NCBI GenBank assembly: GCA_965223405.1
Contig: CBDCWO010000006.1
Span: 1,364,001 to 1,428,000 of the forward strand
Origin: CBDCWO01 sp965223405
GTDB lineage: Bacteria > Bacteroidota > Bacteroidia > Chitinophagales > Saprospiraceae
Direction: 5' to 3'
Length of the DNA: 64,000 nt
Below the pieces are notes generated by a model, which worked only from the letters and a program-made list of their open reading frames with translations, was not told the DNA's origin and searched no databases. The position numbers and the translations under genes are program-made. Of this stretch, positions 9,084 through 18,101 are shown in pieces (positions within the stretch are counted from its first letter, which is position 1; every line of letters starts with the position of its first letter).

Positions 9084-9122
9084 GATACCTGACACCTGAC
9101 GCCCGAAACCTGATACCTGATA
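9084..9122 (+). repeat. 7-nt periodic array, ACCTGAT module
   Basis: Five to six heptads of the type GATACCT, GACACCT and GAAACCT. The same module occurs reverse-complemented in the 19.6-19.9 kb array and at 58563-58617. Confidence 0.8.
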
Positions 9123-9461
9123 TGTTGTTTGGGGCGTCCTCACCTCAAATAGTTCCAACTGCCTTTGCCAAAGTCATCGCGGGAAAAGTCTACTTTCGCT
9201 AAGCTGCAGTAGACAAAGCAATTACACCAAAACGGCTTTAGCCGTTGGCCATCAGAAGAAAAAGATTAGTCCCAGCAGGGCGAAAGAATGTAGGCAGAGT
9301 CGTGAGACCCTGGATATAGACATTTTATTGTAATGGAGCTCCTTAGTAGCGATACCATCAATAAAGCCAATCAAACAATTCGTAAAAAGAAGAGATTACC
9401 GGAGATATAGGTGCTTAAAATGCTTGGTATTTGTATTTTCGCGGTCAAAATAAAATCAAAT
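9123..9461. other. Intergenic region with small hairpins before asnS
   Basis: No open frame of interest. Two short inverted repeats are visible: GTCTACT...AGTAGAC around 9189-9216 and AACGGCTTTAGCCGTT around 9230-9246 (7-bp stem, 2-nt loop). A TATTTTCG at 9434-9441, 20 nt before the chosen asnS ATG, could be a variant -7 box. Confidence 0.4.
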
Positions 9462-10898
9462 ATGATGCAGCGGGTTAAGATTTCTGAAATCCTCAAAACT
9501 TCTCCGATAGGCGATGAAGTAGTGGTAAAGGGATGGGTGCGAACTTTTCGAAACAACCAGTTTATTGCTTTGAATGACGGATCCTGTCCTGCAAATCTCC
9601 AGGTAGTCATCGATAGAGATCAAACATCATCCGACACCATCAAAAGAATTACTACCGGGGCGGCTATTGGCTGTCGTGGTAAGGTCGTAGAATCACTTGG
9701 CAAAGGACAGCGTTTGGAAATCCAAGCTCATGAAATCATCATTTACGGTGATGCCGATCCGGAAAAATACCCACTACAGCCGAAAAGACACACTTTGGAG
9801 TTTTTACGGGAAATTGCACATTTACGATTTAAGACCAACACGTTCGGCGCCGTATTCAGAGTACGACATACCCTGGCCTTTGCCATTCATAAGTTTTTTA
9901 ATGATCGGGGATTTGTATATATGCATACCCCAATTATAACTGCCTCAGACGCTGAAGGAGCCGGAGAAATGTTCCGGGTAACTACGCTGGATCCGGTATC
10001 CCCTTCTCTCAATGATCAAGGTGAAGTAGATTACAAACAGGACTTTTTCGGTCGTGAAACGAATCTGACAGTCTCAGGACAATTGGAAGCCGAACTCGGT
10101 GCACTTGCTTTTGGTGAAGTATATACTTTTGGTCCGACCTTCCGCGCTGAAAATTCCAACACTTCGCGACATCTTGCTGAGTTTTGGATGATCGAACCGG
10201 AAGTAGCCTTTGCTGATTTGACTGACAATATGGACCTGGCCGAAGATATGCTAAAGTATATTATTCAATATACAATGGATCACAATGCAGAAGATTTGGC
10301 CATTCTGGAAGAGCGATTATTCCGTGAAGAAAAGCAAAAACCGCAGCACGAACGATCCGCTTTACCACTGATCGAAAAACTACAATTTGTAGTAAACAAT
10401 GATTTTGAGCGTATAACTTATACCGAAGCCATTCGCATACTAAAAAGCTCAAAACCAAACAAAAAGAAAAAGTTTGACTATATCATCGAAGATTGGGGTG
10501 CAGACCTCCAGTCAGAACACGAACGGTATCTGGTCGAAAAGCACTTTAAGAAACCGGTAATCCTGTATGATTATCCCAAGGACATTAAAGCTTTTTACAT
10601 GCGCATGAACGAGGATGGAAATACCGTTAGGGCGATGGATATCCTCTTTCCGGGCATTGGTGAGATCGTAGGTGGAAGCCAACGGGAAGAACGATTGGAT
10701 ATTCTAAAGGCCAGAATGGCTGAGATGGACATCCCTGAGGATGAATTGTACTGGTATCTGGATATCCGGAAATTTGGCTCCTGTCCACATGCCGGATACG
10801 GATTGGGATTCGAAAGATTAGTTCAATTTGTTACCGGAATGGGAAACATTAGAGATGTAATTGCCTTTCCCAGGTATCCTGGTAATGCGGCTTTTTGA
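9462..10898 (+). CDS. asnS: Asparagine--tRNA ligase
   Basis: 478 aa from the ATG at 9462; the open frame reaches back to a GTG at 9411 but that extension has no counterpart in AsnRS. Residues about 15-115 are the OB-fold anticodon-binding domain ('VKGWVRTFRNNQF'), followed by the class II catalytic core: motif 2 around 'FGPTFRAENSNTSRHLAEF' and motif 3 'GYGLGFERLVQF' near the C-terminus. The Ala/Asn-type 'FRAENSNTSRHL' and 'GSCPHAGYGLGFER' distinguish it from AspRS. It charges tRNA-Asn in the cytosol. An insertion of about 70 residues in the middle (about 280-350) is usual for Bacteroidota AsnRS. Monocistronic. Confidence 0.95.
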   Translation: MMQRVKISEILKTSPIGDEVVVKGWVRTFRNNQFIALNDGSCPANLQVVIDRDQTSSDTIKRITTGAAIGCRGKVVESLGKGQRLEIQAHEIIIYGDADPEKYPLQPKRHTLEFLREIAHLRFKTNTFGAVFRVRHTLAFAIHKFFNDRGFVYMHTPIITASDAEGAGEMFRVTTLDPVSPSLNDQGEVDYKQDFFGRETNLTVSGQLEAELGALAFGEVYTFGPTFRAENSNTSRHLAEFWMIEPEVAFADLTDNMDLAEDMLKYIIQYTMDHNAEDLAILEERLFREEKQKPQHERSALPLIEKLQFVVNNDFERITYTEAIRILKSSKPNKKKKFDYIIEDWGADLQSEHERYLVEKHFKKPVILYDYPKDIKAFYMRMNEDGNTVRAMDILFPGIGEIVGGSQREERLDILKARMAEMDIPEDELYWYLDIRKFGSCPHAGYGLGFERLVQFVTGMGNIRDVIAFPRYPGNAAF

Positions 10899-11071
10899 TT
10901 TTAATCGCTATCTGAAGCAGTATTTAGTTTGTTCTTTGGTTTTAAGGCGACACTGACTAACTTGATTGAAATGTAAGCATAGATGCATTAATTTGACATA
11001 AACGTGCTTTTATTTTAACCCCCAGTTCCAAGTTTCAGTCTTACCTATCCATTTCTATAATAAATTTATGC

Positions 11072-11102
11072 TTGACAAGCTTGTAGGATAGGGATAAATT
11101 TG
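11072..11102 (+). promoter_or_regulatory. Bacteroidota sigma-A type promoter
   Basis: TTG at 11072-11074 is followed after 20 nt by TAAATTTG at 11095-11102, matching the -33/-7 arrangement TTG-N19-21-TAnnTTTG. The ATG of the FG-GAP/T9SS gene is 19 nt downstream. Confidence 0.65.
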
Positions 11103-11121
11103 TGAATGAAACACACGAATA

Positions 11122-13977
11122 ATGATTAGAAATGCAGGCTTTTTTACTTTCATTTTAGTCACCTCATTTTTAAGGATTAGTTTATATCCCGCTGCTGATA
11201 CTGCCAATCGATTGGTCATTGATAAAAACGGATTTATCAATGACAGCCTCAATTTACAGGAAATCTGTGATAATAATATTGACGATGATGGAGACGGATT
11301 AATAGATTGCTTCGACCCAGACTGCTGTGAATCATTAAGTTGTGATTCGTTTTGGTTTAAAGGTTGTATTGATTCATTATGTTTATTTGTAGGTACAAAT
11401 AATTTTGAGATCAGCGGGTCATCAATTTCGGATTTTAATGGATATTCAACACATGATCAAATATTTGTTGGTGATATTAATTATAATGACACTATTGATA
11501 TCATAGCAATTCACAATACCACGGGTCAGCTACTAATAGTAAATGCGCTATCAGGAAAGATTATTAATACAATTGACCACTCCGGGCTTGGCTTTATTAT
11601 GTATGGTATTGGTGAAGTTTCATCTAAGCATGCAGGAGCCGAAATACTTTTGAATAGTCCTTTTGAATTAACCGTAGTCTCCAATACTGGAGAGATTATC
11701 TGGCAGGATACGGCTGCTGATTTAACTTACAATTGTTCATTTGGTGATTTCAATCATGATGGCATTAGTGAGGTTTACACAGGAAACACAATCTATGATG
11801 GATCTACCGGTCAGATACTAGTTAAAATTCCTAGCCTTTCTCCTACAATTACTCCTATCGGGACCTCCTTTGCAATGGACATTTTTCAAGATACATATTG
11901 TACAGATTGTAATGGATTAGAGTTTATTGCAGACTCCAAAATATTTGCTATAAACTTGCAAAATAGAACCGCAACCCTAATTAAAGATTATAGTAACAAA
12001 ATAATGGAGAAAGCAATGTGTATTCCGATCGATTGGAATTTGGATGGAACTTTGGACATTTTGTCTTTTGGGAAAAAAAGGATTGATGTTTGGTCACCAT
12101 TCACCTTGAATACGTTGAATTCATATACCAGGGATAGTAGAGTTCGAGGATCCCCTAACATTGGGGATATCGACAATGATGGTTTTCCAGAACTTGTTTT
12201 TGTAGATCGAACCAATAATGGAGCTTCAGTGGATAATAATATGGTTGCTTTTGACAATGATTTGGCAGTTTTATGGGAAATCAAAGTGGAAGACTATTCT
12301 GGTGTAACTGGAATTACACTTTTTGATTTTGACCAAAATGGAAGTTTTGAGATTGTCTATCGAGACGAACTAAATCTAATGATTCTGGAAGGAATCAGCG
12401 GTAAAAAAATTGAAATCTTTCCTTGCAGAAGCTCAACGGGTTACGAACACCCAGTTATAGCCGACATCGATAATGATAAAAAAGCAGATATCATTGTAAT
12501 ATGTGGAGAGGATAAATTAGATATGAAAGGAAAGTTGATTAGCTTTTCTTCGGGTACGGGTTCTTCCTGGGCAGATGCCAGATCCGTTTGGAATCAGGTT
12601 AATTATTTCAATGTGAACGTAAATGAGGATTTAGGTATTCCAGAAGTACAACAACCGCCACATATAGTTGGCAATGGGGTCCTTAATAACTACTTAAATC
12701 AATATAGTCCACCAAAAAGAATAAAATTGGACTTAGCAATCCAGTCAGCTTTCCAAAATTTGTCAGAATGCCATTTAATCGATCTGACCATCTGTAACAT
12801 GGGAGAATCTGAATTTACCGATATCATACCGATAAGCTTTTACCAAGCCAAAGATAATAGGTTGTTGAATACTTTTCAAGCTTCATTGGACCTGGATGTG
12901 GGAGATTGTATAGAGTATCCAGTGCCCATGGAATTAAACGATTCTACTGAATTTTACCATATAATCATTAATGATGCTGGCACTTCAAATCAACTTTTTA
13001 CCAATAGTACATTACCCAATACGCCGCATTCAGAATGTACTTACTCAAACAATGTGCTTAAATCCATAAAATTGAGCTCTTTTGATACTTCCAGTATAAT
13101 AATTGAAACATTAATAGATTGTGGGAAAGCACAGTTATCTGGTCCATTCGGTTATTCCAAATACATCTGGAGTAACGGATCTACCGATCGATTGATAACT
13201 GTGTCAGAGTCATCCAATTACATCCTTCAAGTTATCGATTCATGTAATAATTCAGTAGTAGATCAAGCGAAAGTAATCATAGATTCTTGCGATGATGAGG
13301 CAATAACAACAATTATAAATGTGGATATTTGTTTCGGTGATATCTATTTATTTAATGACACTTTTCTGAATCAACCTGGCACCTATCGGGATACGTTTTC
13401 CACCTACGACAATAGGGATAGTATAGTAATCTTGAATCTTGCTAAACAACGTCCCATTTCAATCACGATGCCAACTGAGATGACCGTTAAGGCAAATCAA
13501 AATTTCAGAATTGAAATCATGGGAGAACTAAGCGATAGCACTCTGATCGAATGGAGTCCACGCGATGTGACTGATTGTTTCAATTGTTTAAACCCCATAT
13601 TTAATATAATTCGTAATACAATTGTAACATTATTGGTGACTGAAGGAATGTGCGATACAACATTTTATACGCAAATAACAATTGAGTCTAATCACCAACC
13701 ATTTTATATTCCGAATATTTTCTCCCCAAATTCTGATGGTCAAAATGACTTTTTTAGAATATACGCTAAAGGAAATACACAAAGAGCTCAGCTAAATATT
13801 TATGACAAATGGGGAAATAATGTCTATCATGGCGAAGGCAATATAGTTGATTTGTTTTGGGATGGATCGGTGAAAGGTAGACTTCTTGACTCCGGTGTTT
13901 ATATTTATTGCCTAAAATTACAATCACCAATTGCCGGCTTTGAAAATCATTATGGCTCAATTACGTTAGTTAGATAA
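11122..13977 (+). CDS. Large secreted FG-GAP/VCBS-repeat protein with T9SS type B sorting domain
   Basis: 951 aa. N-terminal signal sequence (about 1-25), then a Cys/Asp-rich segment at 48-69 (EICDNNIDDDGDGLIDCFDP) typical of Saprospiria surface proteins and possibly Ca-binding. From about 100 to 470 there are at least five FG-GAP/VCBS-like motifs with D-x-D/N-x-D/N-G loops ('GDFNHDGISEVY', 'IDWNLDGTLDIL', 'GDIDNDGFPELV', 'FDFDQNGSFEIV', 'ADIDNDKKADII'), predicting a calcium-binding beta-propeller. The last 85 residues ('PNIFSPNSDGQNDFFRI', 'YDKWGNNVY', 'WDG', 'SGVYIY') are the gliding motility-associated type B sorting domain. A surface adhesin or matrix role is inference. Confidence 0.88.
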   Translation: MIRNAGFFTFILVTSFLRISLYPAADTANRLVIDKNGFINDSLNLQEICDNNIDDDGDGLIDCFDPDCCESLSCDSFWFKGCIDSLCLFVGTNNFEISGSSISDFNGYSTHDQIFVGDINYNDTIDIIAIHNTTGQLLIVNALSGKIINTIDHSGLGFIMYGIGEVSSKHAGAEILLNSPFELTVVSNTGEIIWQDTAADLTYNCSFGDFNHDGISEVYTGNTIYDGSTGQILVKIPSLSPTITPIGTSFAMDIFQDTYCTDCNGLEFIADSKIFAINLQNRTATLIKDYSNKIMEKAMCIPIDWNLDGTLDILSFGKKRIDVWSPFTLNTLNSYTRDSRVRGSPNIGDIDNDGFPELVFVDRTNNGASVDNNMVAFDNDLAVLWEIKVEDYSGVTGITLFDFDQNGSFEIVYRDELNLMILEGISGKKIEIFPCRSSTGYEHPVIADIDNDKKADIIVICGEDKLDMKGKLISFSSGTGSSWADARSVWNQVNYFNVNVNEDLGIPEVQQPPHIVGNGVLNNYLNQYSPPKRIKLDLAIQSAFQNLSECHLIDLTICNMGESEFTDIIPISFYQAKDNRLLNTFQASLDLDVGDCIEYPVPMELNDSTEFYHIIINDAGTSNQLFTNSTLPNTPHSECTYSNNVLKSIKLSSFDTSSIIIETLIDCGKAQLSGPFGYSKYIWSNGSTDRLITVSESSNYILQVIDSCNNSVVDQAKVIIDSCDDEAITTIINVDICFGDIYLFNDTFLNQPGTYRDTFSTYDNRDSIVILNLAKQRPISITMPTEMTVKANQNFRIEIMGELSDSTLIEWSPRDVTDCFNCLNPIFNIIRNTIVTLLVTEGMCDTTFYTQITIESNHQPFYIPNIFSPNSDGQNDFFRIYAKGNTQRAQLNIYDKWGNNVYHGEGNIVDLFWDGSVKGRLLDSGVYIYCLKLQSPIAGFENHYGSITLVR

Positions 13978-14016
13978 TTAGTTTTTTAAGTTTTGAAACT
14001 AAAAAATGCTTTTTTT
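13978..14016 (+). terminator. Possible intrinsic terminator
   Basis: Immediately after the stop, TTAGTTT (13978-13984) pairs with AAACTAA (13996-14002), followed by a T-run at 14010-14016. The stem is AT-rich and only 7 bp, so this is weak. Confidence 0.35.
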
Positions 14017-14247
14017 ACGCCTTCTTAAGTTCCTTTCCACTTTTCATAAGAAAATTAACAAGATATGTCACGGTGAGCTGCACCTTTGGTTCTCTAAGTG
14101 ATCTTAATGTCAAAATATGCCCGCGAGCTGTGCCTTAATTTCCCTATAAAGAGAATTAACTACTGACTGACGGAATGTATGTTTGCAATTTGCAAAAATA
14201 GAATTATAGAAATATGGTATTATCTTCAACTAAAAATCAATAATATT

Positions 14248-15417
14248 TTGAAACAATTACTACAAATTCTCCTAACATCGATGACCATCAACCTGTTGAC
14301 TTCATGCAATTTGGATCAAAACACAGATACTTCTGAATCCGTTTCTCAAAACATCGATAAGTCCGAGATCGACTCTTCCCTCATGCTCCATTTAATCAAG
14401 CTCCCGAAGGGATTTCAGATCGATGTCTTTGCCAAGGATGTTGAAAACGCCAGATCTTTGTGCCTATCACCCAAGGGGACTTTATTCGTCGGTACCAGAA
14501 AAGCTGGGAATGTTTATGCCATCGTCGATCGAGATGGCGATTATAAGGCAGATCAGGTGTACACCATCGCAGAAAATTTGCAGCAACCCAATGGTGTGGC
14601 TTTTAAAGATGGCTCACTCTATGTAGCGGAAATCAGTAAGATATGGAGATACAAAGATATAGAAGATCATTTGGAGAATCCTCCCGAACCCACTTTGATA
14701 TCGGATAGTTATCCCGATAAGACACACCACGGATGGAAATTTATCGCTTTTGGCCCGGATGAAAAGTTGTATGTTCCGGTAGGAGCTCCCTGTAATGTTT
14801 GTGTTTCGGAGGAGGAAATCTTTGCCACCATTACCCGTCTGAATCCCGACGGTACCGGAAGAGAGATCGTACATCGGGGCGTAAGAAATACGGTAGGGTT
14901 TACCTGGCATCCGGTTACCGGAGAATTGTGGTTTACCGACAATGGTAGAGATCTTATGGGTGATGACATACCTGCATGTGAATTAAATCATGCACCCAAG
15001 GACTATTTACACTTTGGATTTCCCTATTGCCATCAGGGGGATTTACCGGATCCTGAGCACGATCACGGTAAAAATTGCAATGAATTTATCCCACCGGTTC
15101 AAAATTTAGGCCCTCATACGGCACCATTGGGTATGGAATTTTATACGGGCAACCAATTTCCTCAAAAATATATCCATCAGGCTTTTATTGCAGAACACGG
15201 GTCCTGGAATCGAACTGAAAAAATCGGGTATCGCGTTACCTTGGTCACCTTTGATCGTGAAGGAAAAAGTACGAGTTATACTCCATTTGCAGAGGGATGG
15301 TTACAAGGCGAAAAAGCGTGGGGAAGACCGGTTGATATTGAGTGGATGCCAGATGGATCCATGCTGGTTTCGGATGATTTGGCGGGAGTGGTTTATCGTA
15401 TATACTATAAATCGTGA
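14248..15417 (+). CDS. Sorbosone-dehydrogenase-like PQQ-type beta-propeller lipoprotein
   Basis: About 389 aa from a TTG at 14248, chosen because it gives a compact lipoprotein signal with lipobox LLTSC; an ATG at 14179 would add 23 residues before the signal. The body (about 40-385) is a six-bladed propeller of the soluble glucose/sorbosone dehydrogenase (GSDH) family: 'LPKGFQIDVFAKDVENARSL', 'GTLFVGTR', 'QPNGVAF', 'YVPVGAPCNVC', 'RGVRNTVGF', 'WFTDNGRD', 'FIAEHGSWNR' and 'GRPVDIEWMPDGSMLVSDD'. These enzymes oxidise sugars or related alcohols with PQQ; substrate is not deducible. Lipidation suggests periplasmic or outer-membrane attachment. Monocistronic. Confidence 0.82.
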   Translation: MKQLLQILLTSMTINLLTSCNLDQNTDTSESVSQNIDKSEIDSSLMLHLIKLPKGFQIDVFAKDVENARSLCLSPKGTLFVGTRKAGNVYAIVDRDGDYKADQVYTIAENLQQPNGVAFKDGSLYVAEISKIWRYKDIEDHLENPPEPTLISDSYPDKTHHGWKFIAFGPDEKLYVPVGAPCNVCVSEEEIFATITRLNPDGTGREIVHRGVRNTVGFTWHPVTGELWFTDNGRDLMGDDIPACELNHAPKDYLHFGFPYCHQGDLPDPEHDHGKNCNEFIPPVQNLGPHTAPLGMEFYTGNQFPQKYIHQAFIAEHGSWNRTEKIGYRVTLVTFDREGKSTSYTPFAEGWLQGEKAWGRPVDIEWMPDGSMLVSDDLAGVVYRIYYKS

Positions 15418-15710
15418 ATCAATACTTCTTGGTTAGACTCTTGAAGAATTCAAACATCCATTTGATCAAGTACCGACTTTATTTCTAATATGTAAAAACC
15501 CAAAACTTCTAAATACAGCTCAGTATCAGTGAACATACCATTTCTTACAAATCATATATACCTTTTGATCGCCTCATGCCGGCTGGGCACTTACTTTTTT
15601 CCAACCATACCTAATCAATTTTTGACGCCATTTCACTAATGCGGAACTTCCCACCAATAATGCATATCCCCAGACGGACAAAATTAGCCTCCGATTGTAT
15701 TAAGAATTTA
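15418..15710. other. Intergenic stretch, possible gene remnant
   Basis: No full gene. On the minus strand, roughly 15565-15690, a 41-codon frame reads like a C-terminal fragment rich in Trp/Arg/Lys ('VWGYALLVGSSALVKWRQ') ending at a stop. I cannot identify it. It may be a relic of a mobile-element gene interrupted near the IS insertion site. Confidence 0.25.
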
Positions 15711-15718
15711 AAATCAGC
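15711..15718 (+). repeat. Target-site duplication, left copy (AAATCAGC)
   Basis: Perfect 8-bp direct repeat with 17012-17019, immediately outside the inverted repeats of the IS. Confidence 0.9.
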
Positions 15719-15738
15719 GGGTGCATTTCAAAATGTCC
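15719..15738 (+). repeat. IS left terminal inverted repeat
   Basis: Matches the reverse complement of 16992-17011 at 20 of 20 positions. Confidence 0.95.
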
Positions 15739-15791
15739 AGAAAATTGAAATATATGTGTTAAATTAGCTATACAACCAAAATAGAGAAATC

Positions 15792-15998
15792 ATGGACAGG
15801 GTTAAATTACAAAAAAAGTTTGACCGCCTGTTGAATGATGTAGAGAACCTAGACGGCACAGAGAGTTTTTATGATTACGAGGAGAAATTCACGTATTTGA
15901 TGAAAGACTTTGGTCGGGAATTATTTGAAAGTTCGCTTGGTGAACCTGTTGTAAACCGAAAAAAAAAAGAGAATTCAAAGCGGTTTTGGAAAAATTGA
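15792..15998 (+). CDS. ISKra4-like transposase, upstream reading frame (orfA)
   Basis: 68 aa. Short helical N-terminal part. A run of ten A at 15959-15968 lies near its 3' end. The downstream transposase frame is open from 15955, so the two frames overlap across the A-run. Joining them needs a +1 shift (equivalently -2, or a transcript one A shorter), giving a protein of about 394 aa. Members of this IS family are reported with split frames; here the shift is inferred from the overlap and slippery run. Confidence 0.75.
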   Translation: MDRVKLQKKFDRLLNDVENLDGTESFYDYEEKFTYLMKDFGRELFESSLGEPVVNRKKKENSKRFWKN

Positions 15999-16974
15999 GT
16001 TGAACAAGTCACATTCTTATATTGAACAAATTGAATCGGTAAAAGTGAGTCCTTATTTGGAGGGCAAGTTGGTATTCATCGGACAGCATAGTTGTTATGA
16101 AGATGGAGCATCAGTAGCTAACAGATTGTTAGAAATAGAAACGAACGATACGGCGATATATCGGCTAACTGATGGGATGGGTCAACAAGCAAGGCAATGG
16201 GTGGATGAAGAAGATCGGTATGACAAGCCCAATGTTGGTCCGACAGATATAGTTTATTGTCAAGTGGACGGATCTCAGTTGTTTACCAAAGAAGATAAAT
16301 GGAAGGAGGTGAAGTTGGGCAGGGTATTCAAAGGCAGCTCGATATTACCAGAAGGTACAGATAGACAGTGGATTAGAGACAGTGAATACGTCGCTCACTT
16401 AGGCTGTCATAAAGAATTTGAACTAAAGATATCGACGTTATTGGATGACTACTCGAAGCTAGGTAAACGTTTGGTGTATATAAATGATGGTGCGATATGG
16501 ATACAGAATTGGGTAAAGGCAGAATACCCAGAAGCACTTCAAATATTGGACTTTTATCATGCAATGGAAAATATATCTAAATATGCCAAACTTTGTATCA
16601 AAGGTAGGAATAAGTTCAAAGAATGGATGCAACAAACCGGATCATTACTAAAGGAATTAGGCTATGATAGCCTAATAGAACGAATCGATCAATTGAATTG
16701 CAATACAAAAGCAAAAAAAGTAGCGAAAAGTAAATTAATGGGCTATTTGCAAAGAAATGCGTCAAAAATGGACTATCCATCCTACTTGGAACAAGGATTG
16801 CTAATAGGCTCTGGAGCCATAGAAGCTGCCCATCGTAATGTGCTACAAAAAAGAATGAAACTATCAGGTCAAAGATGGTCAATGGAAGGACTTCAAAATA
16901 TGATTAACCTCAGAGTTCTGAACAAAAGCGGACATTGGGATATAATTACTGATTATTTAAGACGCGTAGCTTAA
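15955..16974 (+). CDS. ISKra4-like transposase, main frame (orfB)
   Basis: No good independent start; the TTG at 16000 is probably not used and the frame is entered by slippage on the A-run at 15959-15968. Catalytic features of the family are visible: 'YCQVDGSQL', 'YINDGAIWIQNW', 'QILDFYHAMENI' and, near the C-terminus, 'IGSGAIEAAHRNVLQKRMK' and 'GQRWS...NLRVLNKSG'. The Asp and Glu of these motifs fit a DDE enzyme. The frame is intact to 38 nt before the right inverted repeat's first base or less, so the copy looks functional. Confidence 0.85.
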   Translation, partial: TEKKKRIQSGFGKIELNKSHSYIEQIESVKVSPYLEGKLVFIGQHSCYEDGASVANRLLEIETNDTAIYRLTDGMGQQARQWVDEEDRYDKPNVGPTDIVYCQVDGSQLFTKEDKWKEVKLGRVFKGSSILPEGTDRQWIRDSEYVAHLGCHKEFELKISTLLDDYSKLGKRLVYINDGAIWIQNWVKAEYPEALQILDFYHAMENISKYAKLCIKGRNKFKEWMQQTGSLLKELGYDSLIERIDQLNCNTKAKKVAKSKLMGYLQRNASKMDYPSYLEQGLLIGSGAIEAAHRNVLQKRMKLSGQRWSMEGLQNMINLRVLNKSGHWDIITDYLRRVA

Positions 16975-16991
16975 TTAAATGTAAAACATCG

Positions 16992-17011
16992 GGACATTTT
17001 GAAATGCACCC
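16992..17011 (-). repeat. IS right terminal inverted repeat
   Basis: Perfect reverse complement of 15719-15738. Confidence 0.95.
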
Positions 17012-17019
17012 AAATCAGC
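17012..17019 (+). repeat. Target-site duplication, right copy (AAATCAGC)
   Basis: Second copy of the 8-bp duplication created by the IS insertion. Confidence 0.9.
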
Positions 17020-17093
17020 AAACCCTAATATAATATAAGGTTGGCTACCAGTAATGCAGTTGATATAGCCTAATTAAATTATTATATTAGTAT

Positions 17094-17950
17094 ATGAAAT
17101 CTTTTATGCTATTTTCTCTTATAATTTTCTGGAATTTTGCACATTCTCAGACATTTTTAACAAGTATTTTCTTTGAAGATGCAAGTGGAAATAGAGATAC
17201 CATTGAGATTGGAATCGATCCTAATAGCTCAGACAGTATTAACCCATTATTTGACGGTCCAAACTTAGTTGATTCGTTTCGAAGGGAAAACTTAGATGTG
17301 AGAATAGCAAGTAACTTGTATAACGATATTGGAGTGGTAGACACCTTAGTTCGTTGGGAAACCAAACGAAAGGTTCTTGGTAGAACTTGTGAACCTTTAA
17401 GTGCCGATGCAGACCTTAAAGTGGAGATAAAGACTGATAAATGGCCTGTGAAAGTTATGTGGGACAGTTCTTTTTTCTTTGATAGTTGCATTGATGGCAG
17501 TATAATTACCGATTGGCCTCCTGGACACAGGTACGATGCCCCAGTAGGTGTTGAAGAAATGTTGGGTCCAGCATATTATTTGTTAAAAAATAGAAATGAA
17601 TTCTCTTTTGAAAACATTTATGAAATCCCTATGTTAAGCAGCATTGGTGATACCATTAAGGTTATCTATTTCGCTTTGGGAAAATTCGTAACTGCAAGTT
17701 CTCAACACGTTTTAGAGGAAAGTTTTGAATTTGATGCTATTTCAACCATAGTACCAGGCAATTAAATGTCAATCTCCCATCTAAGGAAATTTATTCGTTG
17801 GAAGTATATAGTATTTCAGGTCAATTGATAGCTCGGCAAATAAGATCTAATCAAGTCTTCATTAAAAATATTACAAATGGTAATATTTATGTTTATTACT
17901 TAAGGTTGACCAATGGACAATCCTACTCAAATAAATTTTTTGCCAAATAA
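17094..17950 (+). pseudogene. Secreted protein gene with T9SS type A domain shifted out of frame
   Basis: The first frame (17094-17765, 223 aa) has a signal peptide ending AHSQ and a body I do not recognise, and stops at TAA 17763-17765. Directly downstream in another frame (about 17756-17950) the DNA encodes a type A sorting domain: 'LPSKEIYSLEVYSISGQLI' through 'IYVYYLRL' to a terminal 'KFFAK' and stop. The usual 'PNP' start of the sorting domain is missing at the junction, so a small deletion or frameshift (or a sequencing error) probably separated the cargo from its export signal. Without it the 223-aa product should stay in the periplasm. Located 75 nt after the IS target duplication. 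Confidence 0.7.
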
Positions 17951-18101
17951 TTATTAATTATTTTCAACACGTTTACTTCTTTTTCGCTAGAAGCCCCATG
18001 TATGTCTGGTTGTTATTTATAGTCTTTGATTATGAGCCAAACAATTCATTAATTTGACATGCTTCAAAATTGGGATTACGGTGGGCATCACATCACTCCA
18101 C

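Larger units (their letters stand above)
15719..17011 (+). mobile_element. Intact ISKra4-like insertion sequence, 1293 bp
   Basis: Bounded by perfect 20-bp terminal inverted repeats, GGGTGCATTTCAAAATGTCC at 15719-15738 and its exact reverse complement at 16992-17011, and flanked by the 8-bp direct repeat AAATCAGC. It holds two frames (15792-15998 and an overlapping one to 16974) that together make an ISKra4-type transposase. Perfect ends and target duplication indicate a recent, possibly still active insertion. It separates the sorbosone-dehydrogenase-like gene from a broken T9SS gene without visibly interrupting a gene. Confidence 0.95.

Noticed and set aside
9411..9461. Upstream GTG start for asnS
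   Set aside because: Adds 17 residues not found in AsnRS and would include the probable promoter box.
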